A DNA stretch of 51,629 bases from Anaerolineae bacterium (lineage in GTDB: Bacteria > Chloroflexota > Anaerolineae > Aggregatilineales > Phototrophicaceae). The notes under the pieces are model-generated. The model was not told where the DNA came from. It saw nothing but the letters and a program-made list of their open reading frames with translations, and did no database searches. The translations under genes were made by a program, and so were the position numbers. This document shows, piece by piece, positions 32,840-40,895 of the stretch; position 1 is the stretch's first letter, and each line of letters starts with the position of its first letter. The DNA is taken from the NCBI GenBank assembly GCA_022825675.1, contig JAJDWK010000029.1, forward strand, positions 1-51,629, in the 5' to 3' direction.

Positions 32840-33181
32840 CTAGCGCCCGCTGCAGTTGGCGGTCGCTACCACCCCAATGCCATGCTTAATCAGCGCGAGC
32901 TCGTACCAGCGATAGAAACCCGCCCAACGCTCACGCGCGCTGGAGGCGAATCCCGCCGTAACATACTCGCGCCAAATGCGGCTGATGCCGCCGTAGGCAT
33001 TCCAATGCGCGATGTAAACGGCAATGCCGCCAGCGCCCGCCACCGTGCAGCGCAGGGTCATTGATATATGGTATGGGACGCGCCCGCTGCCATAGAGCGC
33101 CTCTATATCGGCAGTGTGCGCCTGGGCGCTCAACGGCAGCAGCGCCGCCACTAGCGCCAGCGCCAATAGAAACTTTCTCAT
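32840..33181 (-). CDS. Small secreted protein of unknown function
   Basis: The 113-residue protein has a clear signal peptide (MRKFLLALALVAALLPLSAQ cleaved before HTADIEA) and AGGAGG six to twelve bases before ATG 33181. The mature part of about 90 residues has two cysteines (TLRCTVAG and TANCSGR) that could form a disulfide, and is rich in aromatic residues (AVYIAHWNAYGGISRIWREY). The frame extends to 33382 but crosses a repeat and lacks signals. I do not recognise the family. Confidence 0.65.
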   Translation of the reverse strand: MRKFLLALALVAALLPLSAQAHTADIEALYGSGRVPYHISMTLRCTVAGAGGIAVYIAHWNAYGGISRIWREYVTAGFASSARERWAGFYRWYELALIKHGIGVVATANCSGR

Positions 33182-33532
33182 CTTGCTTCCTCCTGTAGCT
33201 TTCCTCAAATCTTCGCGATATCTTTGCGAAGAAAATAAGATACAGTCCGCCGCCGCCCATTCCTTACACTGGTTGCTCCCGCCCGCATTCCCATCACGAA
33301 TGGCAGGGCGTTTCAGCGAGACGCCCCTACGATTTCCCCCTTTGCGCCTTGGTGGCGCATTAGCATGTGTCGGGCTCGGCATACCTCCCTCATCAGAAGC
33401 GGCTTTTGACAGCGCCCGCGCAATTGGCTATGCTCTGCCTAGTTTTGTCCGCTTGCTGCCAAACGAGTGACGCGCCTAGCCGATGTTCCTGCCTGCGCTT
33501 GATTGCCACTTCCCGCCGGGGGCGATGCCGCG
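33182..33532. repeat. Divergent intergenic region with a palindromic repeat and an inverted repeat
   Basis: Contains TCTTCGC (33210-33216) facing GCGAAGA (33226-33232), a possible operator or leader hairpin of the secreted-protein gene. A repeat copy GGGCGTTTC (33306-33314), agc, GAGACGCCC (33318-33326), CTAC follows. The plus-strand promoter at 33406-33434 is listed separately. Confidence 0.6.
33406..33434 (+). promoter_or_regulatory. Promoter for the thiolase-like/DUF35/DhaKL operon
   Basis: Consensus TTGACA (33406-33411) and TATGCT (33429-33434) are spaced by 17 bases. The start would be near 33441, about 92 nt before the ATG at 33533. Confidence 0.6.
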
Positions 33533-34732
33533 ATGCGCGCCGCGCCGGTAATCGCCGCTGTCGGCGCGACGCCCGTCAAAGCCGAGCACGCCGCCAGCTC
33601 CAGCCGCGATTTGATGGCGGAAGCGGTGCTGGCTTGCCTCGCCGATGCCGGCCTGGCTGACCTCAGCGCGGTCGAGCAGGGCATCACCAGCTATGAAAGC
33701 GACCACTTCAACCTGCAGATGACCCTGGGCGCGGTCTTGCACGACACCATCGGCATGATTCCCAAGCCCAACATGCGCATCGAAGGCGGCGGTGCCACGG
33801 GCGCGCTGGCGCTGCGCGCCGCCTGGGCGCAGATTCAAAGCGGCTTGTGCGCTTCCGCCCTTGTCTATGGCGTCGAGAAAAATGGACGCGGGCTCTCCTC
33901 ACGCAGCGCCAATCAACTCTTTGCCCTGTCGGCGGATGCCGAGTGGGAGATGATGATTGGCGGCACATATACCGGCTTCTACGCGGCGATGATGCGCGCG
34001 CACATGGCGGCTTATGGTACGCGCGAAACCGACTTCGCCCATGTCGCCGTGCGCAACCGCCACAACGCCAGCTACAACCCGCTCGCCCAAAAGCCGATGC
34101 AAATTACAATTGATGATGTGCTGGGCTCGATGCCCATCGCCGAGCCGTACAAGCTGCTGGATTGCAGCCTGCTCAGCGATGGTGCCGCCTGCATCCTGCT
34201 GGCGACTGAAGACTGGGCGCGGGCGCATTGCCCCCGCTTCCGCCAGCGCCCGCCAGTGTATTTTGCCGCCACCGGCTGCGGCAGCGATACGATGCGCCTG
34301 GGCGATCGCTATCCGCATATCAGCAACTTCCGCGCCAAGCGGGAAGCGGCGCGCCAAGCCTATGCCATGGCGGGCATCCGCGAGCCGCGGCGCGAAATCG
34401 ATGTCGCCGAGCTGTATGACAGCTATAGCGGCGTCGAAATCCAGGCGGTGGAAGACCTGGGATTTGTCGCCGAAGGGCAGGGCGGGGCGGCAGTAAGCGC
34501 CGGCGCGTTTGACTTATCTGGCGACCTGCCAGTCAACACCAGCGGCGGCTTGATGGGGCGGGGCGCGCCTGTGGGCGCTACCGGCATCTTGCAGGCGATT
34601 GAAATCGCCCAGCAGCTCTGGGGCGAAGCTGACCCGCGGCGGCAAGTTGCGGGCGCCCGCCGCGGCTTGACCGATACCCACGCCGGCATCGCCAGCATCA
34701 GCGTGGTGAATATCTTTGAACGCGGAGATTGA
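33533..34732 (+). CDS. SCP2-type thiolase-like protein lacking catalytic residues
   Basis: The 399-residue protein follows the thiolase fold from AAPVIAAVGATPVKAEH to the glycine-rich C-terminal motifs. The nucleophile region, normally containing ACASG, reads RIEGGGATGALAL with no cysteine. The usual GHPxGATG reads GRGAPVGATG with Ala in place of His, and no Cys-x-Gly motif closes the protein. It is therefore unlikely to be a normal thiolase. The gene directly downstream encodes a DUF35 protein, the usual partner of such thiolase-like proteins in acyl-CoA and HMG-CoA-type complexes. ATG 33533 is chosen over 33503 because the family start begins MRAAPVIAAVG. Function unknown. Confidence 0.85.
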   Translation: MRAAPVIAAVGATPVKAEHAASSSRDLMAEAVLACLADAGLADLSAVEQGITSYESDHFNLQMTLGAVLHDTIGMIPKPNMRIEGGGATGALALRAAWAQIQSGLCASALVYGVEKNGRGLSSRSANQLFALSADAEWEMMIGGTYTGFYAAMMRAHMAAYGTRETDFAHVAVRNRHNASYNPLAQKPMQITIDDVLGSMPIAEPYKLLDCSLLSDGAACILLATEDWARAHCPRFRQRPPVYFAATGCGSDTMRLGDRYPHISNFRAKREAARQAYAMAGIREPRREIDVAELYDSYSGVEIQAVEDLGFVAEGQGGAAVSAGAFDLSGDLPVNTSGGLMGRGAPVGATGILQAIEIAQQLWGEADPRRQVAGARRGLTDTHAGIASISVVNIFERGD

Positions 34733-34742
34733 GCAAACTGCA

Positions 34743-35273
34743 ATGACCCAGCGTGTCAGCAGCCAACTTGAAATCTTCCAGCAGGATGCGGCCGCGCCTG
34801 ACCCCTGGGCAGCCTTCCGCCAGGTCGAGCGCATCACTGTGGAATTGACGCAGCGCTACAAATACAGCCTGGGCAAGGTGTCGCGCTTTTTCCTGGAGCT
34901 GGAGCGCGGGCGTTTCTTCGCTACGACCTGCGGCGGCTGCGGCAAAACTTTTGCGCCGCCGCGCCCGCTCTGCCCGCGCTGCCTGCAGCCAACAAAATGG
35001 CGTCAGCTTCCTGGCACGGGCATGGTCGAGACTTGGTCGACGCTGCATTTTTCGCCGGGCAGCAATGCCGATGTACGCGCGCTGACGCCGCCTTATGTGT
35101 TCGCCTATGTGCTGCTGGATGGCGCGGACACGCTCTTCCCCCACTTGCTGAAAGCGCCGCCAGCCCAGGCGCGGCGCGGGCTGCCGGTGCAAGTCGCCTA
35201 CAGCGAAGGCGCGGTATCCCACCCGATTCATCTGATGTATTTTCTGCCCCGAGACCCAAAGGAAGAGCCATGA
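34743..35273 (+). CDS. DUF35 (zinc-ribbon OB-fold) acyl-CoA-associated protein
   Basis: The 176-residue protein has a rubredoxin-like zinc ribbon CGGCGKTFAPPRPLCPRC (two Cys-x2-Cys pairs), followed by an OB-fold (GMVETWSTLHFSPG and TPPYVFAYVLLDGADTLFPH). DUF35 proteins bind next to thiolase-like proteins and shuttle or position acyl-CoA. It starts 10 bases after the thiolase-like gene and its stop overlaps the dhaK start (ATGA). ATG 34743 is used; the TTG at 34716 lies inside the preceding gene. An N-terminal region of about 50 residues before the zinc ribbon is typical. Confidence 0.88.
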   Translation: MTQRVSSQLEIFQQDAAAPDPWAAFRQVERITVELTQRYKYSLGKVSRFFLELERGRFFATTCGGCGKTFAPPRPLCPRCLQPTKWRQLPGTGMVETWSTLHFSPGSNADVRALTPPYVFAYVLLDGADTLFPHLLKAPPAQARRGLPVQVAYSEGAVSHPIHLMYFLPRDPKEEP

Positions 35274-36277
35274 CCGCGCGCCAGCACAAACTCATCAACC
35301 AGCCGGCTGCCATCGTCGACGAGATGCTGGCGGGCTTCTGCGCCGCCTACAGCGATATCGTGCGCCTGGACGGGCGGCTGGTACAGCGGGCGCAGCCCAA
35401 GGCGGCGGGCAAAGTCGGCTTGGTCATCGGCAATGGCAGCGGGCACGAGCCCGCCATGCTCGGCTGGGTGGGCGAGGGGCTTTTTGATGTTAATATCGCC
35501 GGCGAAATCTTTACCGCGCCCGGCCCCGATAGCATCGTTGAGGGCATCCGCGCCGCCGACCGCGGGGCGGGCGTTTTGCTATGCGTCTCGCACCACGCGG
35601 GGGACCGGCTGAATGCCGAAATCGCGCTTGAGCTTTGCGCCGCCGAGGGCATCAACAATGTTGATATGGTGCTGCTCTATGACGATATTTCCAGCGCGCC
35701 GCCGGGCAGAGAAGCGGAACGGCGCGGCACCGCCGGCTTATTCTTCGTCTGGAAGATGCTGGGCGCATACTGCGAAGGGCAGGTCAGCCTGAGCCAAGCC
35801 AAAGCCCTGGCGGAAAAAGCGCGCGACAATACGCGCAGCCTGGCGATGTCGCTCAGCTCCTGCGCCAGCCCGGTAACTGGCGAAGTTATGTTTGAGATTG
35901 CCGCTGATGAAATGGAAATCGGCATGGGCTTGCATGGCGAAGTCGGCATGGGCAGGCAGAAATCCCTGCCCGCGGACGCTACAATCGACTTGATGCTGCC
36001 GCCGATACTGCAAGATTTGCCCTTCACCGCGGGCGATGAAGTGCTGGTCCTGCTCAACAACAGCGGCAGCCTGACTTTGATGGAGCTCTATATTTTGTAC
36101 CGCCGCGTCGCCCAGAAGCTGGCGGCAGCCGACATCCGCGTCTACAAAGCCTGGGTGGGCGCCTATGCCACCACGCAGGAAATGGCGGGCTTCGCCCTGT
36201 CGCTCTGCCGCGTGGATGCCCAGCTGAAAGCGCTTTGGGACGCCCCCGCCAATGGCGCGGCGATGAAACAGCTGTGA
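35270..36277 (+). CDS. dhaK: Dihydroxyacetone kinase-type subunit DhaK
   Basis: The 335-residue protein has the substrate-binding features of DhaK: GNGSGHEPAMLGWVGEGLFD near residue 54 and the active-site histidine His222 in MGLHGEVGMGRQ. That histidine forms a hemiaminal with the ketose in known enzymes. AGGAAGAG precedes the ATG, which overlaps the upstream stop. DhaL follows with GTGA overlap, but no DhaM (the PTS phosphotransfer subunit) is nearby. The phosphoryl donor is therefore unclear: a DhaM elsewhere, or ATP. Relatives of this family phosphorylate erythrulose or branched ketoses instead of dihydroxyacetone, so the true substrate may be the product of the neighbouring isomerase or aldolase. 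Confidence 0.9.
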   Translation: MTARQHKLINQPAAIVDEMLAGFCAAYSDIVRLDGRLVQRAQPKAAGKVGLVIGNGSGHEPAMLGWVGEGLFDVNIAGEIFTAPGPDSIVEGIRAADRGAGVLLCVSHHAGDRLNAEIALELCAAEGINNVDMVLLYDDISSAPPGREAERRGTAGLFFVWKMLGAYCEGQVSLSQAKALAEKARDNTRSLAMSLSSCASPVTGEVMFEIAADEMEIGMGLHGEVGMGRQKSLPADATIDLMLPPILQDLPFTAGDEVLVLLNNSGSLTLMELYILYRRVAQKLAAADIRVYKAWVGAYATTQEMAGFALSLCRVDAQLKALWDAPANGAAMKQL

Positions 36278-36915
36278 ACAGCATCGGCGCGGAAGAGCTG
36301 CGCGGCATGCTGATGGCGCTGGCGGCGCGGGTGGCGGAAGAGCGCGCCGCCCTCAACCGGCTGGACGCGGCGCTGGGCGATGGCGACCACGGCAGCAGCA
36401 TCAGCGCCGCGTTTGCGCTGGCGGCGGCGGATTGCGCCGCGCTGGGTGAAGCCAGCCTGCAGTCCCTCTGGCTGAGGACCGCGAAGATGCTGCTCAATGG
36501 CATGGGCGGCGCATCCGGCGCGCTTTTTGGCAGCTTTTTTTTGAGCGGCGCGCGCCAGCTGCAAGGCGTCGAGCGGCTGGAAAAATGCCAAATGGCAGCG
36601 CTTTTGCGCGCCGGGCTCGAGGGCGTCATGGCGCGGGGCAAGGCAAAAGTCGGCGACAAAACGATGGTGGACGCGCTGGCGCCGGCGGTCGCGGCATTTG
36701 CCGCCGCTGATGACTACAGCCAAGCTTGGCGGCAGGCGGCGCTTGCCGCCCGCGCCGGCGCGGCATCGACGCGGTCGCTCGTGCCGCGCCAGGGCAGAGC
36801 CAAATACCTGGGCGAGCGCGCCATCGGCATACAAGACCCCGGCGCGACAACAATCGCGCTGCTCTTTGAAGCGGCGGACACCTGGTGGAGGAACTTGACA
36901 GATGAAAAAACATAA
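36274..36915 (+). CDS. dhaL: Dihydroxyacetone kinase-type subunit DhaL
   Basis: The 213-residue nucleotide-binding subunit has the metal-binding aspartates Asp31, Asp36 and Asp38 in LNRLDAALGDGDHGSS, the MGGASGALFGSFF helix and the closing GRAKYLGERAIGIQDPGATT. GTG 36274 overlaps the dhaK stop (GTGA), fixing the start and ensuring equal synthesis. It ends 14 bases inside the next gene. Confidence 0.9.
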   Translation: MNSIGAEELRGMLMALAARVAEERAALNRLDAALGDGDHGSSISAAFALAAADCAALGEASLQSLWLRTAKMLLNGMGGASGALFGSFFLSGARQLQGVERLEKCQMAALLRAGLEGVMARGKAKVGDKTMVDALAPAVAAFAAADDYSQAWRQAALAARAGAASTRSLVPRQGRAKYLGERAIGIQDPGATTIALLFEAADTWWRNLTDEKT

Positions 36916-38347
36916 GCTGCGCGTGGGTTATATCGGCACTTCGATCGCGTCCTATTACGCCGGCGAATACAATCAGCGCCCGCGCGCCATCGCTGGCTTA
37001 AAGCAGCTGGCGCAGGAGCTGGATTTTGAGCTGGTCCCGCTGCATGACGAAGTGATGACGGAAGCGGGCTCCGCGCGAGCCGCCGCTTTCTTCCGCGAGC
37101 GGCAGGTGGATTTCCTGCTGCTGCAAACCGCCGCCTGCAGCATGGGCGAGCAGTTGCTGCCGCTGATACAAGCGGCACCGCGCCTGGGCTTGTGGGCGAC
37201 GCCTGACCCGCATCAAGAAGGTGAAATCAAAATCCATTCTGTCGTTTCGATGAGCCACTTCGCCGCCATCCTCAAGCGCTATCTCAAATACGAAGACATC
37301 CCGTTTAAGTGGTTCTATGGTCATGTGGAAACGGTGGACTTCCGCGACCGTTTCGCCGTTACCGTGCGCGCGCTGACCGCCGTAAAACATATAGAAAGCG
37401 CCCGCATCGGCTGGATTGGCAACCTCTCCCCCGGCTTCCACGATATGATTTTTGACGAGCGCCGCCTGCGCAGCCGCCTGGGCATCGCCGTGCTGCCGCA
37501 TGAATTGGGCGAGCTGGTGCGGCGCGCCAAAGGCTATGACCCGCAGCCAGTGCAAGCGGTCGTCAAGGAAATCAAAGGCGCTGCCAGCGAAATCACCGTC
37601 AGCGAAGACAGCGCCTTCGACCGCGTTACCCGGCTCTACCTGGCGCTGCGAGATTTGGCGGCGGAGCATGACTATGACGCCCTCGCCATGCAGTGCTGGT
37701 CCAACATTCAAAGCTATTACCAGGTCGCGCCCTGCATGGCGTACAGCTGGCTGGGCAGCGAAGATGGCTTGGCAGTCGCCTGCGAGGGCGATGTGCAGGG
37801 CGCGGCGAGCATGTACCTGCTTAATGTTTTGACGGGGCGGGAAGGCTCCGCCACATTGCTGGATATGACCGCGCTTGACCCGCAGACCAATGCCATGCTG
37901 ATGTGGCATTGCGGCGTCTCGCCACGGCATTTCGCCAACGATGCCGGCATCAAATGGGTTGACCATGTTACGCTGGGGCGCAAGGGCGCTGATGGACCTT
38001 ATGGCGTGGCGGGCGACCAAATCTTCGCCCCGCAGGAGACGACTGTCAGCTACATCGGCGATGATGGCGCCAGCCTGCTGGTCATCCGCGCCGATATCAT
38101 CGAGCACGAGAAAAAAGGCTTTGATGGCACCCGCGGCTGGTTCGCCCAGTTCGAGCTCAACAAAAAACCGGTCTCGCTGATGGACCTCATCAACACTTTA
38201 ACCGTGCGCGGGCACGAGCATCACTTCGCTGTCGGGCAAGGCGATGTGACCGACGAACTCATGGAATTCGCCGCCTGGAAGCGCCTGCGCCTCATCGAAC
38301 ATATCCCGCAAGCGCGCTATCTGCAATGGGAGGGGGTTAATGTATAA
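36902..38347 (+). CDS. L-fucose/L-arabinose isomerase-like protein
   Basis: The 481-residue protein has the three-part FucI/AraA architecture. N-terminal VGYIGTSIASYYAGEYNQRP and HQEGEIKIHSVVSMSHFA are typical of the fucose-isomerase-like group. Likely metal and active-site residues are the Glu in VACEGDVQGAASMYL, the Asp in LLDMTALDP and the His pair in RGHEHHFAVGQGD. At 481 residues it is shorter than the classical FucI (about 590). GGAGG lies 11 bases upstream, inside dhaL. An aldose-to-ketose step feeding the DhaK/DhaL kinase and the aldolase at 42037 is plausible; the sugar is unknown. Confidence 0.82.
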   Translation: MKKHKLRVGYIGTSIASYYAGEYNQRPRAIAGLKQLAQELDFELVPLHDEVMTEAGSARAAAFFRERQVDFLLLQTAACSMGEQLLPLIQAAPRLGLWATPDPHQEGEIKIHSVVSMSHFAAILKRYLKYEDIPFKWFYGHVETVDFRDRFAVTVRALTAVKHIESARIGWIGNLSPGFHDMIFDERRLRSRLGIAVLPHELGELVRRAKGYDPQPVQAVVKEIKGAASEITVSEDSAFDRVTRLYLALRDLAAEHDYDALAMQCWSNIQSYYQVAPCMAYSWLGSEDGLAVACEGDVQGAASMYLLNVLTGREGSATLLDMTALDPQTNAMLMWHCGVSPRHFANDAGIKWVDHVTLGRKGADGPYGVAGDQIFAPQETTVSYIGDDGASLLVIRADIIEHEKKGFDGTRGWFAQFELNKKPVSLMDLINTLTVRGHEHHFAVGQGDVTDELMEFAAWKRLRLIEHIPQARYLQWEGVNV

Positions 38348-38415
38348 TCGGCGGTGACCGCCCACCGGGGCGTTTGTATGGCACAATCCGTATCCTAAGA
38401 AAGGAAAGAAATATC

Positions 38416-39687
38416 ATGTTTGCAAAACGATCACTTCTCGTACTGCTGCTGCTGGCATTGGCGCTGGGCGTTTTTGGCGCGGCGCTGGCGGATGACGACA
38501 TGATGGACTCGCCGCCCGGCTTCGACAGCTGGGACGCGGTGCTCGCCGCCGCCGATGGCGCGACTGTCAATTGGTATATGTGGGGCGGCTCTGACCGCAT
38601 CAACGCCTTTGTCGATGAGGTCTATGGCGGACCGCTGGCGGAAGAATTCAACATCACTTTGAACCGCGTGCCGGCGAATACTGTTGATATCGTCAACCAG
38701 GTGCTTAGCGAAGCCGAAGCCGGCGTGGAGGGCGATGACGGCACTGTCGACCTCATTTGGATCAATGGCGAGAACTTCTTCACGCTCAAACAAGCCGAAT
38801 TGCTCTACGGTCCCTGGGCAGAGACTATCCCCAACAGCGTCTATGTAAATTGGGACAACCCCGCCTTGAACCTGGACTTCGGCCGCCCGGTGGATGGCAT
38901 GGAGAGCCCCTGGTCGGGCGCGCAATTCCACTTCATTTATGATTCCGCCCGCATGGCGGCGGAAGACCTGCCGCGCAGCTATGCCGAGCTGGACGCCTGG
39001 ATCGCAGCCAACCCCGGCCGCTTCAGCTATATTGCCCCCGGCCCCGGTGCCTTCCAGGGCACGCGCTTTGTCAAGCAGGCGCTCTTTGAAATCAGCGGCG
39101 GGCAGGCGCAATGGGTCGGCGAGTTCAATCAAGAACTCTATGACGAACATGCGCCAGCGCTCTGGGATATGCTCAACAGCTGGGAAGAAAACCTGTGGCG
39201 CGGCGGCGAGACCTATCCCGCCAACATCGGCGAAATGCACGAGCTTTTTGCCAATGGCGAGATTGACTTCAGCATCACGCAGGCGATTTCTGGCGCGGGC
39301 GCGCCCATCGCCGCGGGCACCATCCCGCCCACCAGCCGCGCCTTCGCCTTCGACGACAACATGATTGGCGATTTTAACTATGTCGCCATCCCCTACAACG
39401 CGCCCAACAAAGCGGCGGCGCTGGTGCTTGCCGATCTCATCCTGCGCCCTGACAGGCAGGCGCTGCAAGTTGTGCCGGAGAACGGCTTCGGCTTGGCATT
39501 TGGCATTGATGTCAGCCGCGTAACCGACGAAGACGATATCGCGGCGCTGGAAGCGGCGGTCAACAGCTTGGGCGAGGCGGCCGCCGACCCCGCCGAGCTG
39601 GCGGCGTCTCTGGTCTCTGATATCGCGGCGGAATATCAAGCGCTGATAGAAGCCGATTGGGAAGCGGAAGTTCTGCTCGGCGGCTAG
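38416..39687 (+). CDS. YnjB-type ABC transporter substrate-binding protein
   Basis: The 423-residue protein has a signal peptide (MFAKRSLLVLLLLALALGVF, cut near AALADD). The mature sequence matches the YnjB group: GATVNWYMWGGSDRINAFVD, DLIWINGENFFTLKQAELLY, GPWAETIPN, and DFGRPVDGMESPWSGAQFHF. AAGGAAAG precedes ATG 38416. YnjB homologues normally work with YnjC/YnjD (permease and ATPase of the sulfate/polyamine type). Here the following genes are a ribose-type permease and ATPase instead. A possible TATAAT at 38343-38348 lies upstream, without a clear -35 box. The ligand is unknown. Confidence 0.8.
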   Translation: MFAKRSLLVLLLLALALGVFGAALADDDMMDSPPGFDSWDAVLAAADGATVNWYMWGGSDRINAFVDEVYGGPLAEEFNITLNRVPANTVDIVNQVLSEAEAGVEGDDGTVDLIWINGENFFTLKQAELLYGPWAETIPNSVYVNWDNPALNLDFGRPVDGMESPWSGAQFHFIYDSARMAAEDLPRSYAELDAWIAANPGRFSYIAPGPGAFQGTRFVKQALFEISGGQAQWVGEFNQELYDEHAPALWDMLNSWEENLWRGGETYPANIGEMHELFANGEIDFSITQAISGAGAPIAAGTIPPTSRAFAFDDNMIGDFNYVAIPYNAPNKAAALVLADLILRPDRQALQVVPENGFGLAFGIDVSRVTDEDDIAALEAAVNSLGEAAADPAELAASLVSDIAAEYQALIEADWEAEVLLGG

Positions 39688-39712
39688 CGCAGTTTTGTAT
39701 TAGAACTAACCA

Positions 39713-39746
39713 GCATGCCCGCTCTCAAATGTGAGGGCGGGCATGC
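39713..39746 (+). terminator. Very strong stem-loop after the binding-protein gene
   Basis: GCATGCCCGCTCTCA (39713-39727) pairs with TGAGGGCGGGCATGC (39732-39746) along 15 base pairs with one G-U, around a 4-nt loop. A TTTT run comes 10 bases later (39757-39760). It lies 25 bases after the binding-protein stop and before the permease, so it likely limits read-through and protects the upstream message. Confidence 0.7.
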
Positions 39747-39773
39747 CAGCGTCAGCTTTTAGGAAAAACAACA

Positions 39774-40895
39774 ATGACAAGCCTTGGCAAACCGGCGGAA
39801 AGCTCCCGCCAATCCCTCATCGATTCGCGTTTCATCGAATTCTTGACAAAAAGCTGGTCCTATCTCTTTTTGCTTGGCTTAGTGGTGTTCTTCTCTTTGA
39901 GCGGGCAGGGTTTCTTCTCCGTCCGCAATTTCGCCTCAATTTTGACCACAAGCACCCTCATCATGCTGATGTCCATCGGGCAGACCTATGTCGTCATAAC
40001 CGCCGGCATCGACCTGTCTATCGGCTGGACGGTGGGCTTGTCGTCGGTGACGACCGCCCGCGTCATGCGGGATTTGGCTGCCAGCGGCAACGATGTCGCC
40101 TTCGCGATGCTGGCGGGGGTGTTTGCCGGGCTGCTGGTCGCGCTGATACCGGGCTTGGTCAACGGTCTGTTGGTGGCGCGCATCAAAGTGCCGCCGTTCA
40201 TCGCCACCCTGGGCATGTTTGGCATCGTGCGCGGCGCCGCCTTCCTGCTGACTGACGGGCAGCAGGTGGTGCGCGGCCTCTCGGCGGAATTGCGGGAATC
40301 CCTGCGCGCCATCGGCAATGGCAGCCTGCTCTATTACATCCCCGACCAGGGCTTCACCTGGTTTGCGCTGCCGCCGGATTTGCCGCCGCAGCAATTGCGC
40401 CTGGTCTCGCAATTGCTGCCCTATCCCGTCATCATCACGGCGCTGGTGGTGGTCGTCTTCGCCTTCATCCTGGCGCGCACCAAGTTCGGCCGCCACACCT
40501 ATGTCATCGGCGGCAGCGAAGAGGCGGCGCGCCGCTCTGGCATTAATGTCGACCGGCATTTGATTCTCATCTATGTCATTTGCGGCTTCACCGCGGGCGT
40601 GGCGGGCGTTTTGCACCTGTTCCGCTTCACGGCGGGCGCGCCGCAAGCGGGGGAGGCGGCGCTGCTGTCTTCAGTGGCGGCGGTGGTCATCGGCGGCACC
40701 AACCTCTTCGGCGGCGAGGGCGATATCATGGGCGCGGTCGTCGGCTCGTTGATTATCGCCGTATTGCAGACGGGTTTGGTCATTCTCAATATCGAGTCCA
40801 TTTGGCAATTCATCGTGGTGGGCGTCGTCATCATCATCGCCGTGCTGGTCAATCAGCTGCAATCGGCGCTGGAAAGGTTTGGAAGCAATGTCTGA
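39774..40895 (+). CDS. CUT2 (ribose-type) ABC transporter permease
   Basis: The 373-residue permease of the RbsC/BPD_transp_2 family has about ten hydrophobic segments. Conserved blocks are IGQTYVVITAGIDLSIGWTV, IKVPPFIATLGMFGIVRGAA, FGRHTYVIGGSEEAARRSGI and SVAAVVIGGTNLFGGEGDIM. AGGAAAAACAACA precedes the ATG. The ATPase start overlaps its last eight bases. CUT2 importers normally take up ribose, xylose, fucose or erythritol-type polyols with an RbsB-family binding protein, which is not present in the window. Confidence 0.92.
   Translation: MTSLGKPAESSRQSLIDSRFIEFLTKSWSYLFLLGLVVFFSLSGQGFFSVRNFASILTTSTLIMLMSIGQTYVVITAGIDLSIGWTVGLSSVTTARVMRDLAASGNDVAFAMLAGVFAGLLVALIPGLVNGLLVARIKVPPFIATLGMFGIVRGAAFLLTDGQQVVRGLSAELRESLRAIGNGSLLYYIPDQGFTWFALPPDLPPQQLRLVSQLLPYPVIITALVVVVFAFILARTKFGRHTYVIGGSEEAARRSGINVDRHLILIYVICGFTAGVAGVLHLFRFTAGAPQAGEAALLSSVAAVVIGGTNLFGGEGDIMGAVVGSLIIAVLQTGLVILNIESIWQFIVVGVVIIIAVLVNQLQSALERFGSNV

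Noticed and set aside
38343..38348. Consensus TATAAT upstream of the YnjB-type gene
   Set aside because: No convincing -35 box at 16-18 bases, so not listed as a promoter on its own.
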